Shown one piece after another: positions 45,099 to 57,131 of a DNA stretch of 64,000 nt. Origin of the DNA: Pseudofabraea citricarpa (taxonomy: Eukaryota; Ascomycota; Leotiomycetes; Helotiales; Dermateaceae); contig JAPWGK010000004.1 in the NCBI GenBank assembly GCA_029641185.1, positions 2,232,001-2,296,000 on the forward strand, read 5' to 3'. The notes beneath the pieces are model-generated. The model was given only the letters and a program-made list of their open reading frames with translations. It searched no databases and had not been told where the DNA came from. Every line of letters starts with the position of its first letter. Position 1 is the first letter of the stretch. Both the position numbers and the translations under genes were made by a program.

Positions 45099-47117
45099 TC
45101 AAAGCGCCTTCCCAACCCCATTACTCGCCCGGCTCCCATTACTCATCTCACTGCCACTCCTGCCGCGGTTGTGGTCGGCCTGGACGTTGCCGACTTCGGC
45201 TTTCATGCTGTACGCCCTGCCCCGGCCGGGATTCGAGGGGAGGCCCATTCTGCCGAGCGCCTGGAACGTCGACGACGTCTTCTCCTTCTCTTTCCCTTTC
45301 GGCTCCGCCGTGATGGACGTCTCGGTGAAGCCACCACCGCCTTGCTCGGCGAGCCATTCGGCTGTATTCCTCACAGGTCCCCGAGGGGCGGGGAGCTGCA
45401 TCTGGTTCGTCTGGCTGACGGACGAGGGGCCCAAGGGCGCGGGAGGTGGTGAGATGGCAGCAGATTGGTACGGAGCCGAGAAGGGGACTTCGTCGGTCCA
45501 GGCGCTGGCGTTGCTCTGCCGGACGGCGGCTTGGTAATCTTGGGCTTGCATCGTTGCGGCATCGGGACGCGCTGGGACGGGTTCGGGAATGGGGTCGGCC
45601 TTGGGGGGAGGACCGCGTGATTTCGTAGACGGATTCCGTTGGACCACTTGTACAGGTTTCTGGGCTACGATCTTGACGGATTTGGCCATTTCAGATGGCA
45701 CGATGGGCTTTTCCATCGCCAGCCGGAAGACGCTCGCTTGTGGGTCGACCGTCCTCATGGGCGACTTGAGTTGTCCTCCTAGTGGCCCTCTTACTTTATC
45801 ATCGGTCGGTAACTTGATGGGTCCGAATGGCGAGACGTCTTGGACGTTTAGCCAGTTATTTAATGTAGGTGCTTTGGGTGGCTTGTTTGGATTCCATGGT
45901 ACGGATGTTGTCTTCAATCCGGGATCGTCACCAGCGGCCTTCTTTGGGAAGAGAGAGAACGAAGACTCGGATTGTCTTGTTGGCATACGTGATAGATCGC
46001 CAACCAAGGTAGTACCATCTTGCTCTGAGGGTGGTGGACCTTTCTTGTCGGCCATGTACTCGGGGTTTGGTGAGTCGACAATATCTCGTCGAGGGTCGGA
46101 CCGTGCGCGTGACCGTCCACTTCGTTTCTCTTTCTTCTTCTTATGCCGCGCGATAAGGAAGTATATCAGGATGGTTATTAGAGCTGATGCGATGATGCTA
46201 CCCACAATGGCGAGGGCCGCCTGCGTGGCAGTGACGGCTTGGATCTGTGAAGACTTTGCTTGCACGCTGGCTATTTGAACCTGGGAAGATGCTTGTGCCT
46301 ATAAAACTCTTCAGCAAAGAAAAAACATCATAGCAGAGAGCTGCTGAACTTACGACGATCCCCGATACCGAAGCCTGTGCGCTTTTTGTCGCAAGCGCTG
46401 CAGCTGCGAGGAACGACGAGCCAGCCGCTGCTGCAGAACCTAGGGACCATGTTTAGCAGTCTTCTAGAAGATAGGTTTCAGAGTTTCATACCTGTGGCAG
46501 CTGCAACCGCAGCACCAGCTTGAAGTACAGCACTCGATGCTTGAGACTGCAAATCATAACTTGTCAGATATCATACCGAGTAGTGATGCTCGTTCTGAAC
46601 GTACCTCTGCTGCTTGTGCTCTCGAGTTGGCCGATGCTATGGCAGCTGATGCTGAAGATGAAATACTGGCGACTACTGAGCTGGCTGAGCTCACACTTCT
46701 TGATGCGGCATCGGCTGCTTGACGAGCTGTGTTTTGAGCTTCCTGGATTCCCCTCGATGCGGATTGGGTTGCTTGCTGTATAGCTTGTGATGCGGATTGA
46801 CTGGCTTGACGGATGGACTGATCGGCTTGTTGACTGGCTTGCTGGATGGCTTGAGATGCGGACTGATTAGCTTGTCGGATCGACTCTGACGCTTGTTGGG
46901 AGAGCTGTTGGCAATTCTGCCCATTCTGTCCTTGGTCTTGAGGGCTGGGTGAGGCCCATCGTAGACGTAGTTCTGGTGGTGCGGTGATTAATGGATCGTG
47001 AGCGTGTGTGTCGTCCCCCTTCGTACTTGATATGGTCTTGGTCGATATGATCTCGGCGAGAACGTCTGCCAGCCCTAGAGGATCCATGTGGGGAGAAAGA
47101 AATGGAGTCCGGTGCAT
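45099..47117 (-). CDS. Single-pass membrane protein with Ala/Gln/Ser-rich helical repeats
   Basis: Four exons (46605-47117, 46492-46546, 46354-46439, 45099-46298) join to 617 aa from the first ATG; a second ATG at 47087 would give 607 aa. An N-terminal region is followed by a long Ala/Gln/Ser-rich part (about 70-250) with two near-identical 22-residue units beginning SIRQANQSASQAIQQ and SIRQASQSASQAIQQ, which predicts amphipathic helices or a coiled coil. Near residue 250 is one membrane helix (ALAIVGSIIASALITILIYF), stopped by RHKKKKEKR. The remaining ~350 residues are a Pro/Ser-rich, disordered cytoplasmic tail. No clear signal peptide is seen. The layout suggests a surface or wall-sensing protein of the WSC/Mid2 type in shape, but no such domain is present. 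Function unknown. Confidence 0.82.
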
Positions 47118-48913
47118 TCCTCTCCCAGCGAGGACTTACTGCTCACAGAGTGGAATATTAAAGAAAGTATTATGAGGATATAAGAGAGCGCAGCAGATGC
47201 ATCATGGCCGGCAGAGCAAGAGTAACAACGGCGAAGGAGGATGGAAGAGAAGACGGGAAGGAGACGAGCTACTAAACAATCTCCACGATGGCCACTGATC
47301 CTTCGAGATCTATCCCGTCACGGACCAGAACGAGGGAGGGCGGGCGAGGGGCCCTGCGACCGTGGTCGCACATCATCTTTTGGGGGTCGCTACCCGGGCT
47401 GCACTCGCTGGAATGCAGCGGACAACGGGTTGAGAACTCGAGAGGCATGAACCGTGACGACCAGTCTTAGACTTGTGAGCGGTCTTGGAGCTGCAGAGTC
47501 GGACGATCATACAGCACCAGGGCCCGAAAAAAGCCAGAAGGCCGCACGTTCGCATCCATTTGGATCCCCCAAGTGGTACATGGTCAATGGATTGGGAAGT
47601 CTCGCGGCGGATGACCAGTTTCACCGCACCAGGTAGCCGACAGCCGGCTTCATGCGCCAATGCGCGGATGTATCATCTCGTCAGATCATCTCGACTGACA
47701 CCTGGTTGAGCCGATGTGTTGATGGGACGAAGGATGGAGAAAAAGTCAAAGACATTCCAATTTAAACTATGGTTCGAAGGGTGCTCGGCGTCATCGGACG
47801 AGCCAGAGGATGAAGAGGATGGATGGTGGATGGTTGATGGTTGATGGATGATGATGGATAGACGTTGAGACAAAGTTGTGAAGTAGGTAATGCTCGCTTA
47901 TGGGTGGTATAGGTACCTCTGTACATAACATATGCTTGATGTGACACCGCAACAAGCCACAAACGTGAGAAAAACACAACCCCCAGAAGAAAAAAGCATA
48001 AGATGGCTCCTGTATGCCAATCAAGCTATGAGAGTCCCGTTGCCATTAATGGCCGATGTCTTCTGTGGTCGGCACGATCATGGCCATCATGACAGAATCT
48101 GGTACGCATTGTAGGGCATGCAGGGTTGTGGTTTCGGACCACCTCCGCATTACCAGGGCCACACAAGACGTCTGGAACTTGTCATTCGTCCCAACATGTG
48201 TCAAAGAGTGCCAATGGATCATAAGTTTAATATATAGCTACTTCTCCCCCTCTTATATGATTCTTACCAATGCCATTCCTCGTCATCAGAAGGGCATGGC
48301 GTGGCATGGCGAGGTTGAAAGTCTCCCCGGACCTATCCCACACCCATCTAATATCCCGCTGAATATCGAATATCGACGGGAGCCAGAACAGCTCGGAAAC
48401 AGCCCACAGACAACAGCTGATCGGTCTGGCCTTCCATGTCGCTATCGAGTGGCTGCTATAAACAAGCTAATAAGCAACCACCACGGAGCTGTCGCTGCAG
48501 CCCAGAAACAAGTCCTCCTTCCCCATGTGTACGTCCACGTTGTTGCCATCATGCTGCTGAGGAACGTGAGACTCTTGCACCCGTAAAAACCAAGGCCACG
48601 AGCTCTGGGATGAACTCAAAATCTCAGATCATGCATGCGTCTGCCGTCCTTTGCGATCCTTAACACGGCCAGCTATTGCGTCGCCCATCGTTTTGAAGAA
48701 CATCGCTCATGTGACGAGGTACGAGGCGGCGTCCAATCGCCGGCGCGAAGGTCAAGCCCCGGGTGTAGTTCTGAGTAACCTAAGCCAGCAGGGAAACATT
48801 AGTAATAAGTCCCTATTGTGAGCGTGTTTGGAAAGCTTGTAGGGCTCTTCAAACCGTTTCTGAAACTTGACATAAACTTACAGTGTACCCGATTCGACGA
48901 GTCGACGTCCGAT

Positions 48914-49337
48914 CTACTCGCTGTCGCTCGAGGATTTCGCATCCATGTGCGGGTGCATAGTCTGCGAGCGCCAGCTGCTGCTGTGTCCGGAACTCAGAGC
49001 GTCGTCACTGTCGACTTCGGCCTGCCCAGTGACAAAGCCATGCGCGGCAGATTTCGAGGCCGCTCGCTGAGTGCCGTAGATGCGATGCTTTGCCTGCCGC
49101 TGCGGGGGAGAGCTGTGAGGGGATTCAAGATCCTCGATTTCCGTTTCGCGCTTGGGTTGCTTTTTCGGGCAATCGACACAGTTCTTGCAGATGGCCATGG
49201 CGATGGCGGTGATGGAGATAAGGTTTCTGCTTCAGGTCGTGCGCTTGAAGCTGGTGCTGCTGCTGCTGCTGCTGCTGCTGCCGCTCCATGGCCAACGACG
49301 AAGGCACTTCCTCTATATAATCAGCCATGTTTCTGGG
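48914..49337 (-). other. Candidate small gene with Cys motif and poly-Gln
   Basis: From an ATG at 49198 a frame of 94 codons reads MAICKNCVDCPKKQPKRE and then a Ser/Asp-rich tail ending at 48914. Upstream, another frame starts at about 49328 with MADYIEEVPSSLAMERQQQ and a Gln run encoded by a CAG repeat. The two are out of register, so repeat-length change may have broken one gene, or only the shorter one is real. The opposite strand is also open for about 305 codons, which makes any call weak. Confidence 0.3.
49255..49280. repeat. (CTG)n trinucleotide repeat
   Basis: About eight CTG units on the plus strand encode the Gln run of the candidate minus-strand gene. Confidence 0.85.
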
Positions 49338-49707
49338 GTTGTCGGCTGCCGTGTCGTGGTGGTGGGTTGGGGTGGTGTCATGATGGCCGAAAATCGAATG
49401 TTCTTGGACCTGTCAGCCTCGAAACTCAGCCCATTTGTTTCGCGGCCAGACCCGATTATTTCGAGGCTGTCGTCGCACGTGACGGCTGCTCTCCCGACGC
49501 GCGGTTGGGCGGTTGGGCGGTTGACGCGTCTATCAAATTAAGGGGAAGGGACCAGACAGACAACACCAACAATCCATCGATGCAGCAATTTAACCTTAAC
49601 TCGACAGTCTACCCTATGCTGTACTGTACCTCTGACAGGCACCAATGCTTCAATACTCGCTTGCTCGGATCCTTCCAGTCCTTGCCATCTTGCGAATTTA
49701 ATCATCG

Positions 49708-50133
49708 TCAAGTGACTGCGGCATCCATGGATTGAGCTGTCCTTGTGAAGTGGAGCTCCACGTCGGTATCTGGCAGAGTTGCCTGGTACCGGTAAGAGGG
49801 TGCAGCTTCATCGCTTGCACCTGGGAGCTCAATATTTCCTGCCGCAGCATTCCATCCACCTTGTGTGTGTGAGTGTGCTTGTATATTGCTCGGCTCCTTG
49901 CACCATGCCTGCAGAGAAGCATGCTGGGGAGACATGCGCTTCTTGGGGATGTGTTAGATCACAAGACTCGAGAGGTGGAGGATATCGCAAATTCGGAGAC
50001 CGAGAACGAGTGTCTCTGAGGTTTCGCTCTCGAGTTATATGTATTGTACAGGCTTAGCAAGGTGTCGAATATCTGTGCACAATTCAAGTCAGTCACAGCA
50101 TCCATGCTCCCAAATCACCATGACTTACCACAT
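49708..50133 (-). other. Candidate 3' exons of an unidentified gene
   Basis: Three minus-strand pieces can be joined in frame. A piece ending at a GTAAGT donor near 50128 reads TKIECSGYV. One after CTGAC...GTGCACAG (start near 50078) reads IFDTLLSLYNTYN. One starting near 49945 after CTAAC...CCCAAG reads KRMSPQHASLQAWCKEP, and runs to a stop at 49708. No upstream start was found and no domain is recognised. Confidence 0.3.
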
Positions 50134-50332
50134 ATCCACTGCACTCGATCTTCGTAAGACCCAGATTGATTGAAAAGGTATATATGTATTTGGTTTCTAA
50201 GCTAGCAAGCCCTACGACCAAGTCTAAGTATAATAATCATCGCTCATATCATCAAATCATAATCCAAAATGCCCAAACAGACCAGACCGCCCCCCCATCC
50301 CAAATTGCAAACCCCGTCCCCGATTAAGGCAC

Positions 50333-51330
50333 CTAGCACGATCTCAGACCAAAGGGAACCTTGTACTCGCGTTGCTTGCTCTCCTCAAACATCTCATATC
50401 TCTCTCTCCTCCTCGACATGAGCACCTCACTACTCCAGTGCTGCCAGTCGTACATTCCGCTCTCGGGCTTAAATATATCCTCGTAGGGCAGCTCAGACAT
50501 GGCGCCCATAAAGGTCTGGAACGGCTGGCTACCCCAGCTCTCATTCTGGAGGAAGTCGCTTTCCGGGTGGGGTTGGATGTGAGGTTCTGCACTGGGGAGG
50601 CCCATCCACGGCTCGTCGTGAAGGGCATCTAACTCTTCGTGTGGTGAACCGATCGATGTGGGACCCGACGGGATATGCTTCATCTCGGGCCACTGGTCAT
50701 GACGGTCACCGAACGCTTCCGGATCTGGGTACTCTGAGAGGATATTTGGGAGGAAGGCGGGCGGCGAGGCTGAGCCCAGACTCGGGGCGGATATGGGTGT
50801 TGAGGGCAGCGGGTTCATCATGCGCTCCATCTCGGCCTTGTCGTTCTCACTCTTTCTTCGCTTGCCCGCCGTGGGCTTGTCGTCCCGGCTGCAGCGTCGC
50901 TTGCTCGCAGGACTCTCGGCGGTATATGGTCTTCGGGCATTGACAATCTTCCCGTCTGCATCTCTCCAGAGGCGCTTGCGCGTGGCCAGGAAGCCCAAAC
51001 CCTCTCCTCCCGCCTCGTCATCCTTTTCCTTGTGGCGCGCCATATGTCGGTCTGCGAGGCTGGTGGTTAGCGAGGCTGGCCAATCAACGCACAGCTCCCC
51101 GGCGAGTCAGACTTACCTAGCAGGTCACGGCGGCGGAAATGGGCGCTGCATCGCAAGCAGGTATTGTTGCCCTCCTTGTGATTCAATGCGTGGCGATGGA
51201 GATGTTCGGAGCGGGAGAAGGACTTCCCACACGAGGGGAAGCTGCACGAGAACTTCTTCTTCGCGGGTGTGGAGGAGCTGGACGACGAGGCTGACGAGAT
51301 GGACGAGTTGCGGGAGCTGGTCGACGACAT
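50333..51330 (-). CDS. C2H2 zinc-finger transcription factor
   Basis: Two exons (51117-51330, 50333-51051) join to 310 aa. After a Ser-rich start come two adjacent C2H2 fingers: CSFPSCGKSFSRSEHLHRH (with H) and CLRCSAHFRRRDLLDRHMARH, the second completed across the intron. A basic stretch (RRPYTAESPASKRRCSRDD, then GKRRKSEND) may be a nuclear signal. The rest is Pro/Ser/Glu-rich and probably disordered, with a conserved-looking acidic C-terminal part (YEDIFKPESGMYDWQHW). Twin C2H2 fingers with this spacing are common in fungal stress and development regulators. The target is unknown. It lies in a gene-poor region with more than 2 kb of upstream DNA. Confidence 0.9.
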
Positions 51331-54089
51331 GGCGGGCAGCGGTTGTTGGCTTCTCGAAGCAGGCGAGGCGCAATTGGTGGTTGGCAGTGGCCGTGGCAGG
51401 TGAGGAGAGGGCGATCAAGAGGTGCGGTGGGTGAGTTATATGGGATCTGGGATCTGGAAGTGGGAACGGAGATGGGGATGGAGATGAGTGAATTGCAATT
51501 GCAATTGCTGGGGAAGTCATGGCATATGAACTGCAACGGCATCTCATCGCGCCCTCCGACACTCGGGGCGTGATGAACCGGCATGTCCTGGGGCATGGCA
51601 AATAAGGGGATCGTCACTTGTCACGAATCGAGGATAACGGGCAGCAGCAGTATCGTGGCACAAGCTCTGGGATAGTGGGAAGGCTCGCTCGCTAAGTGAC
51701 TGGGTGCTGGCCTGTAAGTAGCGACCGTAACCGTAGAGGACTGACTGACTGGGCTGGGGGACGAGGGAGGGAGAGGGGGAGAGCGAGGGGAGGGGACGGA
51801 GAGAGGAGGAGAAGAGAGAGAACAGAGAGAGGGGCGCCGGTGCCGCCATGAGGTCAAGCCATCACCAATTGACAATTCCAGGGTCCTGAGTGGGCGCATG
51901 AGGAAAGATAGCTGCGAACTGATTAGACCAAAGGCGGGCACTTAGTATCGTGAGGAGGAGCAGTGGTAAGGGCAAGGGTGCCAGTAGTAGCAATTGTACA
52001 GTACATGAAGTCGCAATCTCGAGAGGGGTAGCTTGCAGATGCAGATGGTGTGTGGGTTGCGCTTGGCCTGGGTTTGCCCGAACTTTCGGCGAGAACCCTT
52101 CGTAGTGTAGTGTAGTCTCTATCGCCATGGCCTGCCCTGCGAGATATACTACTACTACTGTACTTGAACGTGCTTAGATCGGCCACGGCTGCGTAGTTGA
52201 TGTCGAGTGCTTATCGTTGCCATTGCAGTATCACGTCTGGGTTGGGAGGCTGTGAGGGTCGTAGGTAGTGATGAATACCGGATATTAACTGATAGCGATA
52301 GCTACACTGACGGCAGTGGTGAAGCGACGCATAATCTCTATCACTATCATCACTGTATCACTATCATGTTTTTTTTTTTTCTTCTTTCTTTTTCGGCGGC
52401 TACACTTCCTTATCGCGGCTTGCGGTGCCGAAGCCAGAACACGCACAGAGGGGAACAATGAATGATGATGCTGCTGCTGCTGCTGATGCTTCTCTTTCTG
52501 ACTGACTGCATTGAGACGCCGACGGGCCTCCGCCTAGGAACAGAGAGAGAGGGTGTGTATGGTGTGTGTGTGCATGTAGTAGTCGCACCCAATTAATCAG
52601 CAGGTAGAACTAGGCCGGCAGCGACAACGGCAACGGCAACGAACGGCAGCCCAGCGGCAGGCAGTGATGACTGGCAATGACTGGCAATGACAGAATTCCT
52701 GGCGTCAGTGCTTCGAGGCCGTGAGATTACCGGCCAAAACAGCGGTGCCCATCCGGCATTCTAGCCGCACATGGCAGACGGCATGGCATGGTACTGTATG
52801 GCTCGAGATGACATGGATGAGCTTGGTGGAGGGGTTGGGCGAGAGAAAGGGAGGAGAGTCCGAAAGAGAGTCTGTCTCTGAGAGTGAGAGTGAGAGAGAT
52901 AGAGAGGCCGGGGAAACAAGCATCATCATATCATATCACACAGTATCAGACAGTACCGTATTCCTATACCCTACTGCACTGTACTGTACTGTATAGCACT
53001 GCTTACTGTTGTACACCACACACCATACACACACCACACACCAAGCACCAAGGTAAGCAAGTGTAAGCGTCCAGCCAAAAGAGCACTGACTTTTTTGTTT
53101 CTTCTTTTTTTTTCTTTTCTTTTCTTTTCTTTTCTCTCTCGTACGGTAGAGCAAACCAAAACAAACACTAATAACTCACTCCCCCATTCTCCCCTCCTCT
53201 CTCCCTCTCCCACTCCCACTTTCTCCCACCGACGTGAGGATATAAAGACTCTGCTTGAACCCTCTCCTCCCTCCGTCCTTCTTCCCCGCACCCACCCACC
53301 TCTTTCAAGAATGCAACCCCCACCCAGAACGTGTCCAACCCAACAAACACCACACGCAGCACACCAGAAGACGAGTCATATTTTTTTTCATTTCCATCTT
53401 TTTTTTTGTTTTGGTTTTTTGGCCGGCGCGGGGCAGGACGTTGGTTTCGTGCTCGCGCTCATCTCCGCCGGGCAAGCAGCGGCAAGACGACGATAAGGGC
53501 CAGCCGGCAGCCTAAACGGGAAGTCCGTCGGCTAGATACTCCTCTTTGGTCCGCGATGGGCGTCGGCATACCTGCTTGGAACTAGGGTCAAGTGGCTGTT
53601 TGGTCTAGTCGTGCTGCTGGCCCGCATCGCCCGCGTCGCCCAAACCCGACCTTGTCGAACCCCCCGCTTCGTGGATTGTGTTCGTGATGTGATGCCGCCG
53701 ACCTTGAAATCTCAGCTTCAATCACTCCCTCGCAGGCTTCCATTGCACCTTATCGGCTGATGCGTTCGCCATGGAGAGCAATCGGGTCGAGAGGGTCGAG
53801 AGGGCCGATAGAGAGAGGAAGAGATAGAGCGACGAACCACTTTATCTCGAGTCTCGCTGCAAGCCCGAAACTGCTACGACATGCAAAAGTCTCGCTAGCC
53901 CTGGAACAGGTAAGCCGCGCTTATCGATATCCATCTCGGCCGAGCTTTCTTTTGATCTGTCGTGATCCGACGGACGGCTTAAGGCGGTTACGTTACCGTA
54001 CCGTACGAGCTCAACCCCAATTGCTCATCTTCATCATCATTGCGCTTCTGATTGGCGGCGGTGGCGGCGACGACTGCGACTGCGACGGC
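51331..54089. other. Gene-poor upstream region of the C2H2 factor
   Basis: About 2.8 kb without a supported gene. It is rich in GA/TC and CTG-type repeats (for example 52468-52490), tandem ACTGTACTGT words near 52975-52995, and pyrimidine tracts near 53100-53135. It may be promoter and 5' leader of the transcription factor. Confidence 0.5.
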
Positions 54090-54097
54090 AGGATAAG
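54090..54097. repeat. Left target-site duplication AGGATAAG
   Basis: The 8-bp word AGGATAAG directly abuts the left end of the inverted-repeat element and recurs at 54982-54989 directly after its right end. Confidence 0.75.
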
Positions 54098-54981
54098 GGC
54101 GTGGCTATTCGGCCTTCAACGTCGTCTAAGTGGCCTTCAATAACGTGACATCGGGGCTTATATCGGAGGAAGCACGGCCTACTGTAATTTGTACTGTAAT
54201 GGCTGCCACGCCTGTGTATTATAGGGTACCACTATTACTACTACTACTAGTATTATACCGTATCCCGTAACCTACTACCACGTAATTGAAGCTATTCGCA
54301 ATAGCCTCCCCATATATAAGTGACTCTAAATTCGACGATCAGGATACCAGGCCGGTATCGATTACCCTAGGGCCTACGCCAGAAGGTACCTTCCCTACGG
54401 AGGAGGCGGTTGATTAACACCTTGGTAGCGATACTAACCTACTCGAAAGAGTAGATAAGATTATTCCTATCGCCGGCCCAGGGAAACGTACCGCTACTAC
54501 TGAAAATAAGGCTACGGTATCGGAGTACTATAAGTTAGAATCACAGTTACCCGTACGATTAAAGGGCAAAAACCAAAAGAATAGCGTGGCTACAGCAGGG
54601 AGTTAATATGATCCGATTATATTAGAGAGCGATAACGACAATAGGATACTAGTAGTAGGCGACGACGAGGTAGCAGCAAAGGTACTCGCCAGGCGTAAAA
54701 CACGTATAGGAGTACCCGTGGGATACGAATCGCAGTCACAGGAGGCTTACTAGTTATTATATGAGGAAGGCTACGTGCCAGAGTAGTACAGTGAAATAAT
54801 ATATCTTCATTTTTACGCATATATAATATCTGCGGGCAACAACAGTGGTATACTATAATACACAGGCGTGGCAGCTATTATAGTACAAATTACAGTAGGC
54901 CGTGCTTCCTCCGATATGAGCCCCGATGTCACGTTATTAAAGGCCACTTAGACGACGTTGAAGGCCGAATAGCCATTCCCC
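54098..54981. mobile_element. 884-bp TIR transposon relic (MULE/hAT-like)
   Basis: The ends are long terminal inverted repeats. About 54098-54236 matches the reverse complement of about 54841-54981, starting GGCGTGGCTATTCGG on the left and GGGGAATGGCTATTCGG on the right. The copies differ at only a few sites, mostly transitions. The element is flanked by 8-bp direct repeats. Long TIRs with an 8-bp duplication suit Mutator-like elements, and the duplication alone would also suit hAT. The inside is AT-rich and carries a broken reading frame (listed next) but no recognisable transposase, so it is non-autonomous now. Confidence 0.8.
54286..54786 (+). pseudogene. Decayed coding frame inside the TIR element
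   Basis: One frame reads as protein-like sequence for about 165 codons but is broken by stops at 54415 (TAA), 54604 (TAA), 54751 (TAG) and 54784 (TAG), with another TAA at 54283. All are TAA or TAG, none TGA, so each could come from CAA or CAG by C-to-T change at a CpA site. That is the pattern left by repeat-induced point mutation. Recognisable bits include KLESQLPVRLKGKNQKN and DNDNRILVVGDDEV. No known transposase motif is visible, so the family is open. Confidence 0.6.
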
Positions 54982-54989
54982 AGGATAAG
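54982..54989. repeat. Right target-site duplication AGGATAAG
   Basis: This is the right-hand copy of the 8-bp direct repeat that flanks the TIR element. Confidence 0.75.
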
Positions 54990-56944
54990 TGCGAGAGCAT
55001 GCTGCATCGGAGCCTATGTCTATGCAGGTCATGATATTCTTGATAGGTAAGAGGCCCAAAAGCATGGGGGCCATGGTTCACACGGTACGGTACGGGAGTC
55101 ATGACATGACGAAGGAGGAGCTTGATGATCCCATCCCCCTGCTCTTTGCCACGAGAATGAGCAGGAGAGAGACATTCACTCATTCTTCCTGTTCTTACTT
55201 TCGGCTTGGGCTACTCCAACTCGAACCACGTAATGGAAGGAAGGAAGGAATTGCGGTCAAGGCCAGCCAGAAGTCAAAATCAGGGAACCCCCCTCCATGT
55301 TTGGAAATTAGTCATTTTGTATCTCTTCGTACCCGGAACAGAAGACACGAGGAAAGACCAATACTCTGGGGTACGTAGCACGGCGTAGCTCAAAGCCGAC
55401 GCAAGAGAGAAACAACAAAAAAAGGGATTGAGGCTCTGGAACAAGAGAGAAATGCGGAGTTCGCTTCTTGGTCCGGACCCTTCTCTCTCTCTGCTGCTTA
55501 CTTATTCCCTCTTTTCGACCCGTTGCCTACCGTACACCTACGTCGATGGCGCATGAACGGACGGCCGTGGATGATGATGATGGTGGTGGTGGTGATTATC
55601 CAGAAAGTTGGCCGATCAGAGATAAACAATCCGCCCAGAGAAAAAGGTTGACCGGTCGGCGGTAGGTAGGGGAGGATAGAGGCACCGAGGAAAGTCAAAA
55701 CTGGGTGAAAGCCGACCGAGAGAGCGACAGTTCGCCGGTTCTTCTTCTCTCTGCTTCTCTCGTCCTTCTTTTTCTTGATACGTGCACGCGTCGTCCCCCG
55801 GGCTGCAGAGTGTCGAGCCAAAAGTTGTGCAGTGCAGCATTTGACAGCCGGCCGGCGAACTCTATCTGGCCTGAAGGTTCAAGCGACGCGATGGGATCCT
55901 GGAGGCTGGGAACTCTTTTTGGGGGTTGGGGACGAGGATGGGGACGGAGACGGGGACGAAAACAAAAAGAGAGAGACAGACTGGGACGTGGATTCCAGAG
56001 CTGGACCTGGAGCTGGAGAAAGAGAGACGGCTTTTCCGCTCCTCGGTGCAGGAGAGCCGTTGCATTACTGTAGCAGTTTTATACGACGGCCGTCGTACCC
56101 TACGAGGTAGGACAGTCAGCCGGCGTCGCTTGCCGCGGCGGAACTTTCTTTTTTTTCTTTTTTTCTTTTTCTCTTTCTTTTCTTTCTTCGCTCTGTACTT
56201 CCGGACTAGGCAAAAGCTATGTTGCCATCGAGATGCCGCTTGACTTCATCTTTATTCCTTATTCTTTGGTCTGCAGTCTTTGGTCTGGAGCCCACGTAAA
56301 CCCACCTACTACACCCCAGCCGACCCACGTAACGTAAGAGAGGGCTGTTCGGTGCCGCACCGCACGGAGCTTCTCCGGACTATATCCATCCAACTCGAAC
56401 TCGAACTCGAGCTCGACCCAACAACCTCGGCCGTCCTGCACACCAGGGCCAGAGTAGGTTCCCCGCATGTTAGAATGCTTGTGGCGATTTGTTATTGTTA
56501 TTATCAGATAAGTCGAGCGAGCAGGTCAACCCCCCACAACAAATCCGATACGGTAGGGACTCCCGATACTGGTACGGTACGGTACTGATGTACAGTAGTG
56601 ATGTATGCATGCATGCAGGGACTCTGGGCATATAGCCTGAATTCTGATGCGGTGCGGTGCGGTGCGGCGCGGTGCGTTGGGTATGGTATGGTGGTAGATG
56701 GACGTGGTGGTGATTGTAACGAGTGAGTTCAGAAAGGATGCAACGTTAAGTCTTTGTGTGATATGTGATGTGATGTATGGTTTCTGGTTTTGTTGGATTG
56801 CGTGTTGTGCTATGTTGTGCCTGTGCTGTGCTGTGTTGCCGAGTTCGGGCTTGGAGTGAGTCCCTAGCTACCTATACCTATCGTGAGGTCTATACAGACA
56901 GACAGGTAACCCAACTGACAGACGACATCGTTTTCCTTTTTTCC

Positions 56945-56948
<4 letters not shown>

Positions 56949-56986
<38 letters not shown>
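56949..56986. repeat. (CT)n microsatellite
   Basis: A perfect CT dinucleotide run of about 38 bases. Confidence 0.95.
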
Positions 56987-56988
<2 letters not shown>

Positions 56989-57097
56989 GCGTGTTCAAGT
57001 GAAAGCTGCTAGTATATCTAACCCCCGAGATATATCCTCCTCGGAGCACCCAGCACCCAGCCCAGCCACACGAACCAGAAAAGGAAATTGGAAATTG

Positions 57098-57099
57098 GA

Positions 57100-57131
<32 letters not shown>
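57098..57131. repeat. (GAAA)n microsatellite
   Basis: About eight GAAA units in tandem. Confidence 0.95.

Larger units (their letters stand above)
47118..50332. other. Long intergenic region with candidate minus-strand exons
   Basis: About 3.2 kb has no firm gene. Two patches on the minus strand look partly coding and are listed separately. The rest holds GATG-type repeats near 47815-47860 and no recognisable domain. Confidence 0.4.

Noticed and set aside
45169..46278. Plus-strand frames opposite the membrane protein
   Set aside because: They are antisense shadows of a gene whose exons, membrane helix and splices are consistent.
48818..49735. 305-codon plus-strand frame
   Set aside because: It overlaps minus-strand candidates, has Arg/Gly/Ala composition driven by GC and a CTG repeat, and shows no domain.
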